Counted from the stretch's first letter, positions 34,493-43,607 are shown. The stretch is DNA of 64,000 nucleotides from Brevibacillus reuszeri (GCF_001187725.1 NZ_LGIQ01000011.1:656017-720016), one strand, 5' to 3'. A program made the numbers and translations. The notes: generated by a model not told the origin, from the sequence alone.

Positions 34493-35107
34493 GTGATCGA
34501 AGCAATTTTACATGGGCTCGTACTTGCATTCGGACTCATTTTGCCGTTAGGTGCCCAGAATGTCTTTGTATTTAATCAAGGTGCTGCCCAACCCACTTTT
34601 TGGCGGGCTCTCCCTGTAGTAGTCACAGCATTTTTGTGTGATATGCTGCTGATTTTGTTAGCAGTACTCGGGGTTTCGCTCGTCGTACTGACGATTGCGT
34701 GGCTCAAAACGGTGCTCTATGTCGTCGGTGTGTGCTTCCTGCTGTACATGGGGTATCTCACCTGGCGGAGTCGTCCTGCGGTGGATGACAGCGAGGCCCA
34801 GCAATTTTCCGCCAAGCGCCAAATCATGTTTGCTGCGTCTGTCTCTCTTCTCAACCCACACGCGATTTTGGATACCGTCGGTGTGATCGGAACTAGCTCT
34901 CTCAGCTACACTGGTACTGAAAAATGGGGATTTACGCTTGCTTGCATCATTGTCTCTTGCCTGTGGTTTATTGGTCTCGCTGTTGCTGGACGAATGGCTG
35001 GAAAGCTCGACCGCTCCGGGCGATTGCTGCGTGGTTTAAACATCATTTCCGCTATCATCATGTGGGGACTTGCCCTGTATATGGCCAGCCAGCTATTCTT
35101 TCTTTAA
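34493..35107 (+). CDS. LysE/ArgO-type amino acid exporter
   Basis: A 204-aa membrane protein of five to six segments. It shows GLVLAFGLILPLGAQNVFVF at the N-terminus, the LysE signature, and ASVSLLNPHAILDTVGVIG, the usual NP pair. It likely exports a basic amino acid such as lysine or arginine, but the substrate cannot be read. The start is GTG behind AAGGAGGAACATTT. It lies 138 bases from the divergent MocR-type regulator. Confidence 0.9.
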   Translation: MIEAILHGLVLAFGLILPLGAQNVFVFNQGAAQPTFWRALPVVVTAFLCDMLLILLAVLGVSLVVLTIAWLKTVLYVVGVCFLLYMGYLTWRSRPAVDDSEAQQFSAKRQIMFAASVSLLNPHAILDTVGVIGTSSLSYTGTEKWGFTLACIIVSCLWFIGLAVAGRMAGKLDRSGRLLRGLNIISAIIMWGLALYMASQLFFL

Positions 35108-35223
35108 TTCCTGAAAGGGTGCATAAACACAGCCTCCCCCACTAAAAATACTCCTAGTCAGATATACACGAGGTTGTTCAAGATGTCGTCTTTTTGAACA
35201 CGCACTACACGGGGAGGTTCGTC

Positions 35224-35841
35224 ATGTTTTTTACCAAATCAGACGCCCTACTGGATGATCTTTATGAGATCGCAAAAAACGTTCATGAATCAGCTGTATA
35301 TTTTAATGAATATAAAATCTCTTCTTTAGAAACGGTGAAAGGCTTTGCGGATACGATGAAGGAGTATGAGTCAAAGGGTGACAAGCTGATTCACGAAATC
35401 ATCGTCAAAATCAACAAGACGTTTATTACCGCGATCGAGCGGGAGGATGTCATGGAGCTGGCAGTAAAATTGGATGACGTACTCGATGGACTGGAGAGCT
35501 GTGCATCCCGTCTTTATATGTACGACATTACGGAACCTGATGAAACCATGGTGAAATTCGGTCAAATCATCGAGCATGCCACCCACCAGATCTTGCTTGC
35601 AATCGAGCTCTTGCAACACCAAAAGCTGACAGCGATGAAAGAGTTTATTATTCGGATCAATGATTTGGAAAGCGAAGGCGACGAGCTTCTCCGCATCAGT
35701 ATTCGACAGCTTTTTAAATTAACCACCGATCCGATTCACATCATCCAGTTCAAAGAAATTTACGAGGTTCTAGAGGACGTCATGGATCATTGCGAGGACG
35801 TCGCGAATGCGATGGAGACCGTCATCATGGGCAATACATAA
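35224..35841 (+). CDS. DUF47 (PhoU-like) Pit accessory protein
   Basis: A 205-aa helical protein of the DUF47/PhoU-like type that partners Pit phosphate transporters. It has acidic helices such as EYESKGDKLIHEIIVKINKT and NDLESEGDELLRISIRQLFK, each with the family ExxxD/ESxGD metal-type motif. The ATG at 35224 follows GGGGAGG. The leader at 35175-35199 contains a GTTCAA / TTGAAC inverted repeat. It is followed after 127 bases by the transporter. Confidence 0.9.
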   Translation: MFFTKSDALLDDLYEIAKNVHESAVYFNEYKISSLETVKGFADTMKEYESKGDKLIHEIIVKINKTFITAIEREDVMELAVKLDDVLDGLESCASRLYMYDITEPDETMVKFGQIIEHATHQILLAIELLQHQKLTAMKEFIIRINDLESEGDELLRISIRQLFKLTTDPIHIIQFKEIYEVLEDVMDHCEDVANAMETVIMGNT

Positions 35842-35968
35842 AAAAACCTCTATCGAGGACTTTTCATGGAGGAGCGACCGCGTTTTAGCGGTTGGTTTTT
35901 ATGCGCTCCAGAATTCATAAGCATTGCGCTTATAAATTCTTATACGTTAAAACAAGGAGACTACTTCC

Positions 35969-36976
35969 ATGCATACGAGCCTGACCCTCATTGTCATTGT
36001 CGTCATTCTTGCCGTTTTCTTTGATTTTATCAATGGATTTCACGATACAGCCAATGCGATTGCCACAACCGTATCCACAAAAGCACTCCCCCCAAAAATT
36101 GCCGTTGGTCTTGCTGCTATCATGAATTTTATCGGAGCCCTCACTTTTACAGGTGTTGCCAAGACCATCGGAGGGAAAATCGCCGACCCCGCAAAGCTGG
36201 AATACGGGGTCCTCATTGTCATGGCAGCTTTACTCGCCTCGATTTTTTGGAACCTCATTACGTGGTGGTACGGGATACCAAGTAGTTCTTCCCATGCCCT
36301 GATCGGGTCTATCGTCGGAGCCGTGATGGCTGCGGCAGGTACTTCTCCGATCAATTGGGGAGGCTTCAGCGAAATCTTCAAGGCATTGATTATTTCTCCG
36401 ATTATCGCTCTTATCGCCGGCTATCTTTTGATGATTCTGATCTACGCGATTTTTAGGCGCGTCGCGACCCCTCCCTCCAAAATCAACAGACGGTTTCGCT
36501 ACTTCCAAATTCTGACCGCTGCTCTGCAGTCGTTTACACACGGTACAAACGATGCCCAAAAAGCGATGGGAATCATCGTCTTCGCTTTGGTGGCGGCTGA
36601 TTTGCAGTCCGATCCTGGGCATATTCCGTTTTGGGTACAATTGATTTGCGCCATCTCCATGGGGCTTGGCACGTCTGTCGGCGGGTGGAAAATCATCAAA
36701 ACTGTCGGAGGAAAAATCACCAAAATCGAACCGATCAATGGGGCGACTGCAGATCTGACTTCCTCGTCCATCATCTTTACCTTTACACAGCTAGGCTTGC
36801 CTGTCAGCTCGACGCATGTGATTTCCTCGGCAATCATGGGTGTCGGAGCCGCTAAGCGATTGAAGAGCGTCAACTGGGGGGTTGCCAAACGAATTGTTAT
36901 CACCTGGTTTATCACCTTGCCGATCTCTGTACTCATTTCAGCGCTGATCTACTTCTTGCTGCATTTATTTGTTTGA
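35969..36976 (+). CDS. pit: Inorganic phosphate transporter, Pit family
   Basis: A 335-aa membrane protein with the two Pit signatures, FDFINGFHDTANAIATTV at about residue 16 and FTHGTNDAQKAMG at about 190. It also has GIPSSSSHALIGSIVGA and LPVSSTHVISSAIMGVG. About ten membrane segments carry Pi (with metal/proton). The ribosome site is CAAGGAGACTACTTCC. The 127-base gap upstream contains two short hairpins (ACCTC/GAGG and ACCGC/GCGGT, about 35847-35900) that could affect expression relative to the DUF47 gene. Confidence 0.95.
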   Translation: MHTSLTLIVIVVILAVFFDFINGFHDTANAIATTVSTKALPPKIAVGLAAIMNFIGALTFTGVAKTIGGKIADPAKLEYGVLIVMAALLASIFWNLITWWYGIPSSSSHALIGSIVGAVMAAAGTSPINWGGFSEIFKALIISPIIALIAGYLLMILIYAIFRRVATPPSKINRRFRYFQILTAALQSFTHGTNDAQKAMGIIVFALVAADLQSDPGHIPFWVQLICAISMGLGTSVGGWKIIKTVGGKITKIEPINGATADLTSSSIIFTFTQLGLPVSSTHVISSAIMGVGAAKRLKSVNWGVAKRIVITWFITLPISVLISALIYFLLHLFV

Positions 36977-36998
36977 AGACATCAAGCGGTACCAAAAC

Positions 36999-37063
36999 AA
37001 AAGCGAAGCCCCTTCCAAAGCAGCTGTTTGCAGCAGCATCCGGTCTGGGGCTTCGCTTTTTTT
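36999..37063 (+). terminator. Terminator after pit
   Basis: AAAAGCGAAGCCCC / GGGGCTTCGCTTTT (36999-37012 / 37047-37060) with an inner hairpin and T7. Confidence 0.85.
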
Positions 37064-37163
37064 ATGGTTTAGTAAATATCCTTTTTTTGGTATAACAAGG
37101 AGTATGAATAGCAACACGTACTTGCATGATAATCATCGTTCAAGTGAAGTGGAGTTGAAAATC

Positions 37164-38153
37164 ATGAATGTAAATCAAAATCAGCGAATTCTCTATGCGG
37201 AATTCAAGAATCAAATTCAATTACCGATACTGGATATTACTCATCCTCTTTTCAACGCAAGTATCGATGAACAGGCGTATCATTTGAACTGTCTCAAGTC
37301 AGCCCGGAGCATTGAATCATTAAAGAAAATGCCTGGCTTTATCCGGAACATCTTTGTGAAAATGTCGAATGTTGACAATTCCTATCTTAGCGGCATGCGT
37401 ACTTTGCTGTACAAACTTGGCCCCTACTTAAGCCGGGGGATAAAATTAGGTTTTCGGGACAAGTGGGCGGTGAAGCAAACCTCTTTCATGGGACTTCGAA
37501 TCAGGCTGAGGGATCTTTGCCGACGCCAGTCGAAAATTTTACTGCCTCAGCTCAAGCAATTCCCGGAACGGAACCTTTGTTTCTTCAATATAGCTGGAGG
37601 AGCCGCTACCGATAGTATCAATACTCTGATTCTCATTCAGGAATCGGACCCGGATTTACTCAAGGGACGGAAGATTGAAATCAACATTTTAGATATCGAT
37701 CCCTACTGCCCCCATTTTGCAAAACGGTGCATCGATGTTTTGAAGCAGCCAGGGGAACGCTTCCATGGCCTGGACGTTACCCTCAATACTATTCATTATG
37801 ACTGGACCGAATCGGAAGCATTACGAAAGATGAGTTTGGAACGTTCCGGCTGGATTCAGCTCTGTTCATCGGAGGGCGGTCTCTTTGAATACGGTTCGGA
37901 TTCAGATATCATTGAAAACGTAAACCATTTCTTTACCAACTCTCCGGCTGATGCCCGGATCACAGGCTCATTCATTTTCGACCGGGCGCATGTAAATCCG
38001 GGATACTTGGGATTTACAGAGTTTATTGGCGTGCACATCCGCTATCTCGGCCTAGAGGGGTTGCAGCGAATTTTAACCCAAACCTCGTGGGTTTTGGAAG
38101 AATTCCATGAAATTGATACGATCTATATTCTGTTTTCATTGAAGAAAGCATGA
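37164..38153 (+). CDS. Methyltransferase-like protein, unassigned
   Basis: A 329-aa protein. A Rossmann-like segment is visible: CFFNIAGGAATDSINTLILI (about residues 140-160), then EINILDIDPYCPHFAKRCID as the acidic motif after strand 2. The substrate is unknown. The start at 37164 (MNVNQNQRILYAEFKNQ) was chosen because GTGGAG lies 9 bases upstream. The frame is open further upstream but passes through the pit terminator. A start at 37104 has AAGGAG only one base away. It is not in an operon with neighbours. Confidence 0.6.
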   Translation: MNVNQNQRILYAEFKNQIQLPILDITHPLFNASIDEQAYHLNCLKSARSIESLKKMPGFIRNIFVKMSNVDNSYLSGMRTLLYKLGPYLSRGIKLGFRDKWAVKQTSFMGLRIRLRDLCRRQSKILLPQLKQFPERNLCFFNIAGGAATDSINTLILIQESDPDLLKGRKIEINILDIDPYCPHFAKRCIDVLKQPGERFHGLDVTLNTIHYDWTESEALRKMSLERSGWIQLCSSEGGLFEYGSDSDIIENVNHFFTNSPADARITGSFIFDRAHVNPGYLGFTEFIGVHIRYLGLEGLQRILTQTSWVLEEFHEIDTIYILFSLKKA

Positions 38154-38209
38154 CTTAGGTCAAAGATATCTATCAATTCCATTCATTTGTGCCCCATCAG
38201 ACTGGACCT

Positions 38210-38791
38210 TCATTGAGAAGTTTGGAGAAGGGCGGGAATAACAATCTGAGCCTGCCTGGTTACATAGCTGTCGTTTTTTAGCTGCTCCTGAATGGCTTTC
38301 CACTTTTCCTCTGTCAACAGATCAGACAACCGTTCACCAAACGCTTCTTTCGTTGCCGCACGTGTGCTGGTATAGGTTCCATCTGCAAAGTGGAACTCAA
38401 TCGCCTCCAAGTTATCCACCAAGGCAAACGCCGCAAGGGAATTGTAGAGCAATGCCCGCTTCAGCTCGATTTCTTGCACACTGCTTGCAGGCTCACTGTA
38501 CATTACTTTCAGCGTGAGCTTGTCAGAGTCCAACTCAAATGTTTTCGATATGCTTTGCAGAGGTAGATGCTGAAACAGATTCATGAGATTGGACGCATTT
38601 CCCATGTACTTGTTTTTATATTTCAAAATAGAACCGAGATCGTGCGTAATCGGGCTTTGCTGCTCTCGCTGATACTGCTCTTCTTTAGCCTGATTGCCGG
38701 GAATGATGTAGCCTTGAATCAATATGAAGAGAGCAATTCCTGTGATTGCCAAAACAATAATGATTCTATGCCTCGTAACCATCGTATTCAC
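38210..38791 (-). CDS. DUF4825-type membrane-anchored protein
   Basis: A 193-aa protein with one N-terminal membrane segment (about residues 9-28). An extracytoplasmic region follows that carries the DUF4825 pattern LKYKNKYMGNASNLMNLFQH near residue 58. It is the last gene of a PadR-type operon and overlaps the preceding gene by 26 bases. An in-frame ATG at 38782 is an alternative start. Function unknown. Confidence 0.75.
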   Translation of the reverse strand: MNTMVTRHRIIIVLAITGIALFILIQGYIIPGNQAKEEQYQREQQSPITHDLGSILKYKNKYMGNASNLMNLFQHLPLQSISKTFELDSDKLTLKVMYSEPASSVQEIELKRALLYNSLAAFALVDNLEAIEFHFADGTYTSTRAATKEAFGERLSDLLTEEKWKAIQEQLKNDSYVTRQAQIVIPALLQTSQ

Positions 38792-39455
38792 CTGCCTCGT
38801 ATTTCATCATCAGCCCTGGAATGATATGAAACAGCATCGGTATGAGGAGCGAAACAAATGGCAATGCATACTGGATACCAAGCATTGCAAAATGGTACGG
38901 TCCTGCGATTTTAACCTGCGTCTGAAACCAGATGTTGCTCCCAAAGAGCATGGCAGTGTTGTAAAGAATCGATACAGTGATAAACACCACCCAGATGACC
39001 CAAACCAGCTTTCTGCGACGAAAAGCGGCCTGCACATCAAAAGTCGCCGTCCGGCGCAAGTACATATCTTGCTTTTTCAAACGCAGCACCAAGTAAACAA
39101 TCCCTAAAACAATACTCCCCAGCAAAAATAGTTCGTTCAGTAAAACCCCACTCCCGACGATTCGAAAAGGCATCGTAACAATCCAGGCGATCAGGAAATA
39201 CAACAAACCTTTTTGCACCAGCTCTGCTGTCATTTGATTTACGTAAACTCTCGTTTGATCATCGATCAGATCATCAATCGAGGTAATGCTTCTCTTTGCA
39301 ATATCAATCGCTTCGTTATACGCCAATCCGCCTGCTGTCAAATCGGCGACCTTTGCTTCGAGGTTACTCAGTATCTCACGCTTCAGTTCTCTGACTTGTT
39401 TGCTGCTCTTGTACTTTGCAAACAGTTGGTCCACATGCTTGTGTAAACGCTCCAT
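38766..39455 (-). CDS. Permease-prefix-type membrane protein (PadR operon)
   Basis: A 229-aa protein. The cytosolic N-terminus (HVDQLFAKYKSSKQVRELKR, EILSNLEAKVADL, then NEAIDIAKRSITSIDDLIDD) is the domain found before permeases and next to PadR regulators. Four or so membrane segments follow from about residue 85. The ATG overlaps the PadR stop by one base. It likely forms an envelope-stress or antibiotic-type module with the regulator, but this is by analogy. Confidence 0.75.
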   Translation of the reverse strand: MERLHKHVDQLFAKYKSSKQVRELKREILSNLEAKVADLTAGGLAYNEAIDIAKRSITSIDDLIDDQTRVYVNQMTAELVQKGLLYFLIAWIVTMPFRIVGSGVLLNELFLLGSIVLGIVYLVLRLKKQDMYLRRTATFDVQAAFRRRKLVWVIWVVFITVSILYNTAMLFGSNIWFQTQVKIAGPYHFAMLGIQYALPFVSLLIPMLFHIIPGLMMKYEAGEYDGYEA

Positions 39456-39802
39456 CAGCTTTGATCCTGCCTTTCGATTAATTGATCAATGATAACTTTG
39501 GCTATCTTCCAGGATTCCAGAGCAGCCTCGTACGCTTCCTTCCCCAACCGTGTAACCTTGTAATATTTTCGTCTGCCGCCCTGTGTTTCGTCTCCCCAAT
39601 AAGAGACGATCTGCTTTTGCTTCTCCAGCCTTTTCAAGCTTGTATACAGGGATGGCTCCTTCAATTCGTATTGGCCGCCGCTATTTTTAGCGATCGCCTT
39701 CATGATTTCATAGCCGTAATTATCTCCTTCGCAAAGCACGCGCAGAATAATTGCGTCGAGATGCCCGCGAATGATATCGCTGCTAATATTGCTTTCTCCC
39801 AT
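39455..39802 (-). CDS. PadR-family transcriptional regulator
   Basis: A 115-aa winged-helix regulator: LDAIILRVLCEGDNYGYEIM, then KEPSLYTSLKRLEKQKQIVS and GGRRKYYKVTRLGKEA, the PadR pattern throughout. The start was set at 39802 (MGESNISSD) behind GAGGTG; a longer frame lacks a ribosome site. It heads a three-gene operon with the two membrane proteins and probably represses itself through the palindrome at 39829. Confidence 0.92.
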   Translation of the reverse strand: MGESNISSDIIRGHLDAIILRVLCEGDNYGYEIMKAIAKNSGGQYELKEPSLYTSLKRLEKQKQIVSYWGDETQGGRRKYYKVTRLGKEAYEAALESWKIAKVIIDQLIERQDQS

Positions 39803-39828
39803 CAATTTCACCTCGCGAATACAACATA

Positions 39829-39846
39829 ACACATATTACTATGTGT
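39829..39846. promoter_or_regulatory. Candidate PadR operator
   Basis: ACACATATTACTATGTGT has perfect 7-bp arms (ACACATA / TATGTGT) 27 bases upstream of the regulator's start. On the minus strand a TTGATG at about 39863-39858 lies upstream at -35 distance, so the palindrome covers the -10 region. Confidence 0.6.
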
Positions 39847-39862
39847 GACAATGTACTTCATC

Positions 39863-39892
39863 AAAAAAGGGTCCCCATTTAAAGGGAACCCT
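39863..39892 (-). terminator. Terminator reached by minus-strand transcripts from the MFS gene
   Basis: AGGGTTCCC / GGGGACCCT on the minus strand followed by T6. It lies downstream (minus direction) of the plus-strand gene at 40004, so the transcript it ends would be antisense to that gene. Confidence 0.7.
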
Positions 39893-40003
39893 CTACAGAA
39901 CACGGCTTTGCAAAATATATTTTCTTGGTTAGTTCAAACCGTCACAGGACAGGATAATAGTAACAACATCATGGATTTTTGCGTTCAAAGGAGCTGATAT
40001 GCC

Positions 40004-40393
40004 TTGTCTTTTCAACGGTTCCGGCAATTTCGTTATCCACTCATCGCTCTGTTTGTAACGATCGCCCTTTTGTGGACACATCATCAGACTCGTCTGCATA
40101 CCTCTTTTGCAGCCGCCTCTCGGACCCAGACCGTCACGATTTCCAGTGCCGGATTTTTGCCGAATCGGTTAGCCATACGCGAAGGCGATCTCGTCTCTTT
40201 GATGATTGTGAACACAGATACACGTCCACATAATCTGGCTATCCGCGAGCTAAACCTGGCGTCCAGTGAGTTGAAGCCTACCCAATCAACCATGCTGCAA
40301 TTCTCGGCTGATCGAAAAGGCCAATTTTCTTTCGTGTCCGATTCCCCCGGTTATCCAGAAACGGGCTTTCAGGGAACGCTGGTCATTGAGTAG
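40004..40393 (+). CDS. Secreted cupredoxin-like protein
   Basis: A 129-aa protein. A signal or anchor segment occupies about residues 11-38 (YPLIALFVTIALLW), and a plastocyanin-like beta domain follows (TQTVTISSAGFLPNRLAIRE, VNTDTRPHNLAIRE, GQFSFVSDSPGYPETGFQGT). The usual copper Cys is absent; a His is present in RPHN. The TTG start at 40004 follows AAAGGAG by 10 bases; a nearby ATG is out of frame. The 3' end overlaps the convergent MFS gene by 11 bases. Confidence 0.7.
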   Translation: MSFQRFRQFRYPLIALFVTIALLWTHHQTRLHTSFAAASRTQTVTISSAGFLPNRLAIREGDLVSLMIVNTDTRPHNLAIRELNLASSELKPTQSTMLQFSADRKGQFSFVSDSPGYPETGFQGTLVIE

Positions 40394-41603
40394 TCGTTAC
40401 CTCTTCTTGTTGTACCTGCTGCTTCCATGGACCATACTTAATTATCAAAAGCGGGATAATCCCGATCGCCGTCATAACTCCAAAGAACAAATAAATGGCA
40501 AGCATCGAATACGAATCCTTAATCCAGCCTGCCACCAAATTGCATAGCATCGTCCCGAGCCCGCTTCCGACCGAGGAAAAAATGGCAATCGCCGTCACTT
40601 GCAAGGAAGCGGGTGTATTTTCTCTTACAAACTGCGCCGCTGTCGCCAAATAAAAGCCGACAGAAATCCCCTGGATAAAGAAAATCGCCAGGACCGCGGT
40701 CGTACTCGGTGCCGAGCTGTACCAGAACCAGCGAAATGCTGAGAACACCGCTGCAAAAAGAAGCGTCAGCTCTAGGCCGTATTTGCGGACCAAAATGCCA
40801 GCCAGCTTCATAAAGGGCGCTTCACTGCCTGCAAACAGCAAAAATGCCAGTCCAACTCCGGCAACCGTTCCCCCGATTTCCTGATAGTACAGCGAAAACC
40901 AGATGTTATTGGCATTCACGGTTCCGATAATACAAAACGAAGCCAACAAAAACAGCAAAAACCGGGGAATTCGCAGCAAATCCTTCATCCCCTTGAACAT
41001 ACTGACTGTAAAACGTGAAGATTCAGCCACTTCTTCTGGCACGCGCCACAGAAACAGGATGGCAATGAGCAGAGCCACGCAATACGAATAAAACAAAACA
41101 GATGGGCCCCATCGCTCTACCAAAAGTCCCGTGACAAATGCTGCCAAAGCGAAGCCAACCGCTCCCCACATGCGGATATCGCCAAATTGGAGCTGCCTTT
41201 TTTTGGCGAAGCCCAAAGCCAAGCTGTCCGAGATCGGAATGACTGCGCTTTGGAAAAGGGATAGAACAACATAGAGAAGCAACACAAAAGCAAAAGTGGA
41301 GACAGTCGTAAAAAGAAGTCCCACCAAGCCCGAAACAATCAAGGTCAGGAGAAGTATCGTCTTGCGAATTTGAAAACGGTCACAAATCATTCCCCACATC
41401 GGCTGCGCCACAATCGATACGACGGGCGCAACCGCACTGATCATGCCAATTTGCGTGCCTGATAATTGAATGGATTTGTAATATTGGGTAATTAACGGCG
41501 AAAAAGCGCCAAACCCGTAGTAAATAAAAAGAAAAAGGGCAGCAAAACTAACATATTTGCCAGTATCGCTACCCCTTTGATTACCGGATGGTATTTCCGA
41601 CAT
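40383..41603 (-). CDS. MFS transporter
   Basis: A 406-aa 12-segment transporter of the MFS_1-like type related to HcaT/nucleoside-type permeases. The first-half loop is WGMICDRFQIRKTILL, and SDSLALGFAKKRQLQFGDIR follows later. The substrate is unknown. Its ATG is 9 bases from ispH and it lies in a panE-ispH-MFS minus-strand set. Its 3' end overlaps the cupredoxin-like gene, and no terminator lies between them. Confidence 0.88.
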   Translation of the reverse strand: MSEIPSGNQRGSDTGKYVSFAALFLFIYYGFGAFSPLITQYYKSIQLSGTQIGMISAVAPVVSIVAQPMWGMICDRFQIRKTILLLTLIVSGLVGLLFTTVSTFAFVLLLYVVLSLFQSAVIPISDSLALGFAKKRQLQFGDIRMWGAVGFALAAFVTGLLVERWGPSVLFYSYCVALLIAILFLWRVPEEVAESSRFTVSMFKGMKDLLRIPRFLLFLLASFCIIGTVNANNIWFSLYYQEIGGTVAGVGLAFLLFAGSEAPFMKLAGILVRKYGLELTLLFAAVFSAFRWFWYSSAPSTTAVLAIFFIQGISVGFYLATAAQFVRENTPASLQVTAIAIFSSVGSGLGTMLCNLVAGWIKDSYSMLAIYLFFGVMTAIGIIPLLIIKYGPWKQQVQQEEVTTTQ

Positions 41604-41612
41604 ATAACTCTC

Positions 41613-42548
41613 CTATTTCACCATTGGCAATATTTTTGCCATGTTAACGGTGCGTTTCTTTTCCCAGGTCACGGGATTGAATTCATCAAACTGCTCCAGA
41701 AAGCTGATGACTTCCTTGGTCAGTGGTGTTGGAGTAGATGCACCAGATGTTACTGCTACATTTTTCTTGCCTCGCAGCCACTCGATATCCAGCTCGGACA
41801 AATCAGCGATTCGATAAGACGGCACATTGGCAATTTCTTCAGAGACCTGTGCCAGGCGGTTAGAGTTATTGCTGCGCGGATCCCCGACAACAATACATAC
41901 ATCCGCCTCGCCTACCTGATCTGCAACGGCTTCCTGACGCACCTGTGTAGCTAGGCAGATTTCATTGTGCACTTCTACGCGGGGAAAACGCTTGATGATC
42001 GCATCCATCAATTCTTTGACATCCCATTGGCTCATCGTGGTCTGATTCGTCACAATCAGCTTATCCGCATGAACCGTTAGAGCATCGAGCTCTTCTACCT
42101 TTTGGACCAGATGGACGTGATCCGGCGCAATACCGATAGCCCCCTCTGGCTCTGGATGACCTTTTTTCCCGATGTAGATGACGTGATAGCCATCCGCTAC
42201 CTTTTCCCGAATCAGGTCATGGGTTTTCGTTACATCCGGGCAAGTCGCATCCACGACGGTCAAGCCTTTATCACGCGCTTTTTTGCGCACCTCTGGAGAT
42301 ACGCCATGTGCTGTGAAAATGACCGTTCCTTCGGTCACCTGATCCAGAAGCGCGAGGCGGTCCTCTCCATCCAATGTTTTGATTCCTTGTTTTTCAAACG
42401 CCTCAACGACGTGTGCATTGTGTACAATCATGCCCAAAATGTGAATCGGGCGGGGAAGGTCAAAGTTTTGCGCTGTGCGGAGTGCCAGTACCATGGCATC
42501 CACAACACCGTAGCAATATCCGCGGGGGGAAATCTTGATGACTTCCAT
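41613..42548 (-). CDS. ispH: 4-hydroxy-3-methylbut-2-enyl diphosphate reductase
   Basis: A 311-aa [4Fe-4S] enzyme of the methylerythritol phosphate pathway producing IPP and DMAPP. The three cluster cysteines are Cys12 (GYCYGVVDA), Cys103 (DATCPDVTK) and Cys198 (NEICLATQV). GKKGHPEPEGAIG and TSGASTPTPL are also in place. AGGAGGGG lies before the ATG. It is 45 bases downstream of the PanE-like gene. Confidence 0.96.
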   Translation of the reverse strand: MEVIKISPRGYCYGVVDAMVLALRTAQNFDLPRPIHILGMIVHNAHVVEAFEKQGIKTLDGEDRLALLDQVTEGTVIFTAHGVSPEVRKKARDKGLTVVDATCPDVTKTHDLIREKVADGYHVIYIGKKGHPEPEGAIGIAPDHVHLVQKVEELDALTVHADKLIVTNQTTMSQWDVKELMDAIIKRFPRVEVHNEICLATQVRQEAVADQVGEADVCIVVGDPRSNNSNRLAQVSEEIANVPSYRIADLSELDIEWLRGKKNVAVTSGASTPTPLTKEVISFLEQFDEFNPVTWEKKRTVNMAKILPMVK

Positions 42549-42593
42549 CTGTACCCCTCCTATTTTCTAATGACGTTCGCCCACTATTATACC

Positions 42594-43523
42594 TTATTTG
42601 CTAGCTTCCCGCTTCTGTTCATAAACCTTCAGATTATTGTAAACAACTTTTAGCATTGGCGTGGACAAGCCCAGTTTTTCTGCGCGCTCAAGCAAGTACC
42701 CTTGCAGATGATCTCCCTCTACCGGCAATCCTTTTTCCATGTCGCGCAGCATAGAGGATTTCATGGCAGCCCCCTGCTTTTGGAAGCCCGCCATTTGCTT
42801 TTCCACGATATCTGGAAGGATCGGCGCCTCTAATGCTCGCATAACTGATGCCACTTCTTCTGCTAGCTGTCTGGTCAGCTCCAGGCCATACGGTGTTTCG
42901 CGAATCGGTCCTGCTGCAGAATTCATCAGTGTCGTAATCCCTGAGAACGTCGTGATAAACAAATATTTGTGCCATGCTTCCTGCTGGATATGGTCGCTCG
43001 CCCTGATCGTGTTCAGAGCCCCAGAGAATACTTGCTCAATGCGATCTACACGCTCGCTTCTTCCTCCTTCCCACTCTCCGAAGACCGTATCATGAATCCC
43101 ACTAGTCTGAACCACGTCACCCTCGGTATTCAGCGTGGTTTCAATAAAGCAAAGTCCTCCAAGTACTCGCTCTTTCCCAAAGCGCTCCCATAAAAGCTCC
43201 ATATGGGCAATTCCGTTCAAAAGCGGAATGACCACGGTTTGCTCTCCTACATACGGCGCAATCGATTCGATGCTGTCAGCTAGCGTGTAAGCTTTGTTCG
43301 ATAAAAGCACCACATCAAAAGGTCCAGCTTCTTCCCCAGACATGATGATTTGAGGAGACGGCAAGTGAATGTCGCCGTGGATACTCTGTACGCGCAATCC
43401 ACGCTCCTGCAATTGCTTGTACCTGCGTTCACGAACCAAAAATGTTACATCGACTCCTTTTTCCGCCAATCTCCCACCGAAATAGCCACCGATTCCGCCA
43501 GCACCAAGCACGAGTACCTTCAT
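42594..43523 (-). CDS. 2-dehydropantoate 2-reductase family protein
   Basis: A 309-aa NADP-binding protein of the PanE/ApbA family. It has the dinucleotide motif LVLGAGGIGGYFGGRLAEKG, VVLLSNKAYTL, and the catalytic-lysine segment EAWHKYLFITTFSGIT. The family includes pantothenate-pathway ketopantoate reductases and several relatives, so the substrate is not certain. It has its own promoter at 43594-43566. GGCGGAATTGCG precedes the ATG. Confidence 0.88.
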   Translation of the reverse strand: MKVLVLGAGGIGGYFGGRLAEKGVDVTFLVRERRYKQLQERGLRVQSIHGDIHLPSPQIIMSGEEAGPFDVVLLSNKAYTLADSIESIAPYVGEQTVVIPLLNGIAHMELLWERFGKERVLGGLCFIETTLNTEGDVVQTSGIHDTVFGEWEGGRSERVDRIEQVFSGALNTIRASDHIQQEAWHKYLFITTFSGITTLMNSAAGPIRETPYGLELTRQLAEEVASVMRALEAPILPDIVEKQMAGFQKQGAAMKSSMLRDMEKGLPVEGDHLQGYLLERAEKLGLSTPMLKVVYNNLKVYEQKREASK

Positions 43524-43565
43524 CGCAATTCCGCCTTTCGTTTTTATCCAAAATAGTTTGTCTTC

Positions 43566-43594
43566 ATTCTACAAAACCAGAAACATTTTCTAAA
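43566..43594 (-). promoter_or_regulatory. Promoter of the panE-like/ispH/MFS set
   Basis: On the minus strand, TTTAGA, a 17-base spacer and TAGAAT (5 of 6 to TATAAT). It is divergent from the glnA promoter, with the GlnR/TnrA box between the two. Confidence 0.55.
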
Positions 43595-43607
43595 CCCCAT
43601 AATATAA

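Noticed and set aside
36969..37163. N-terminal extension of the methyltransferase-like protein
   Set aside because: It reads through the pit terminator and has no ribosome site.
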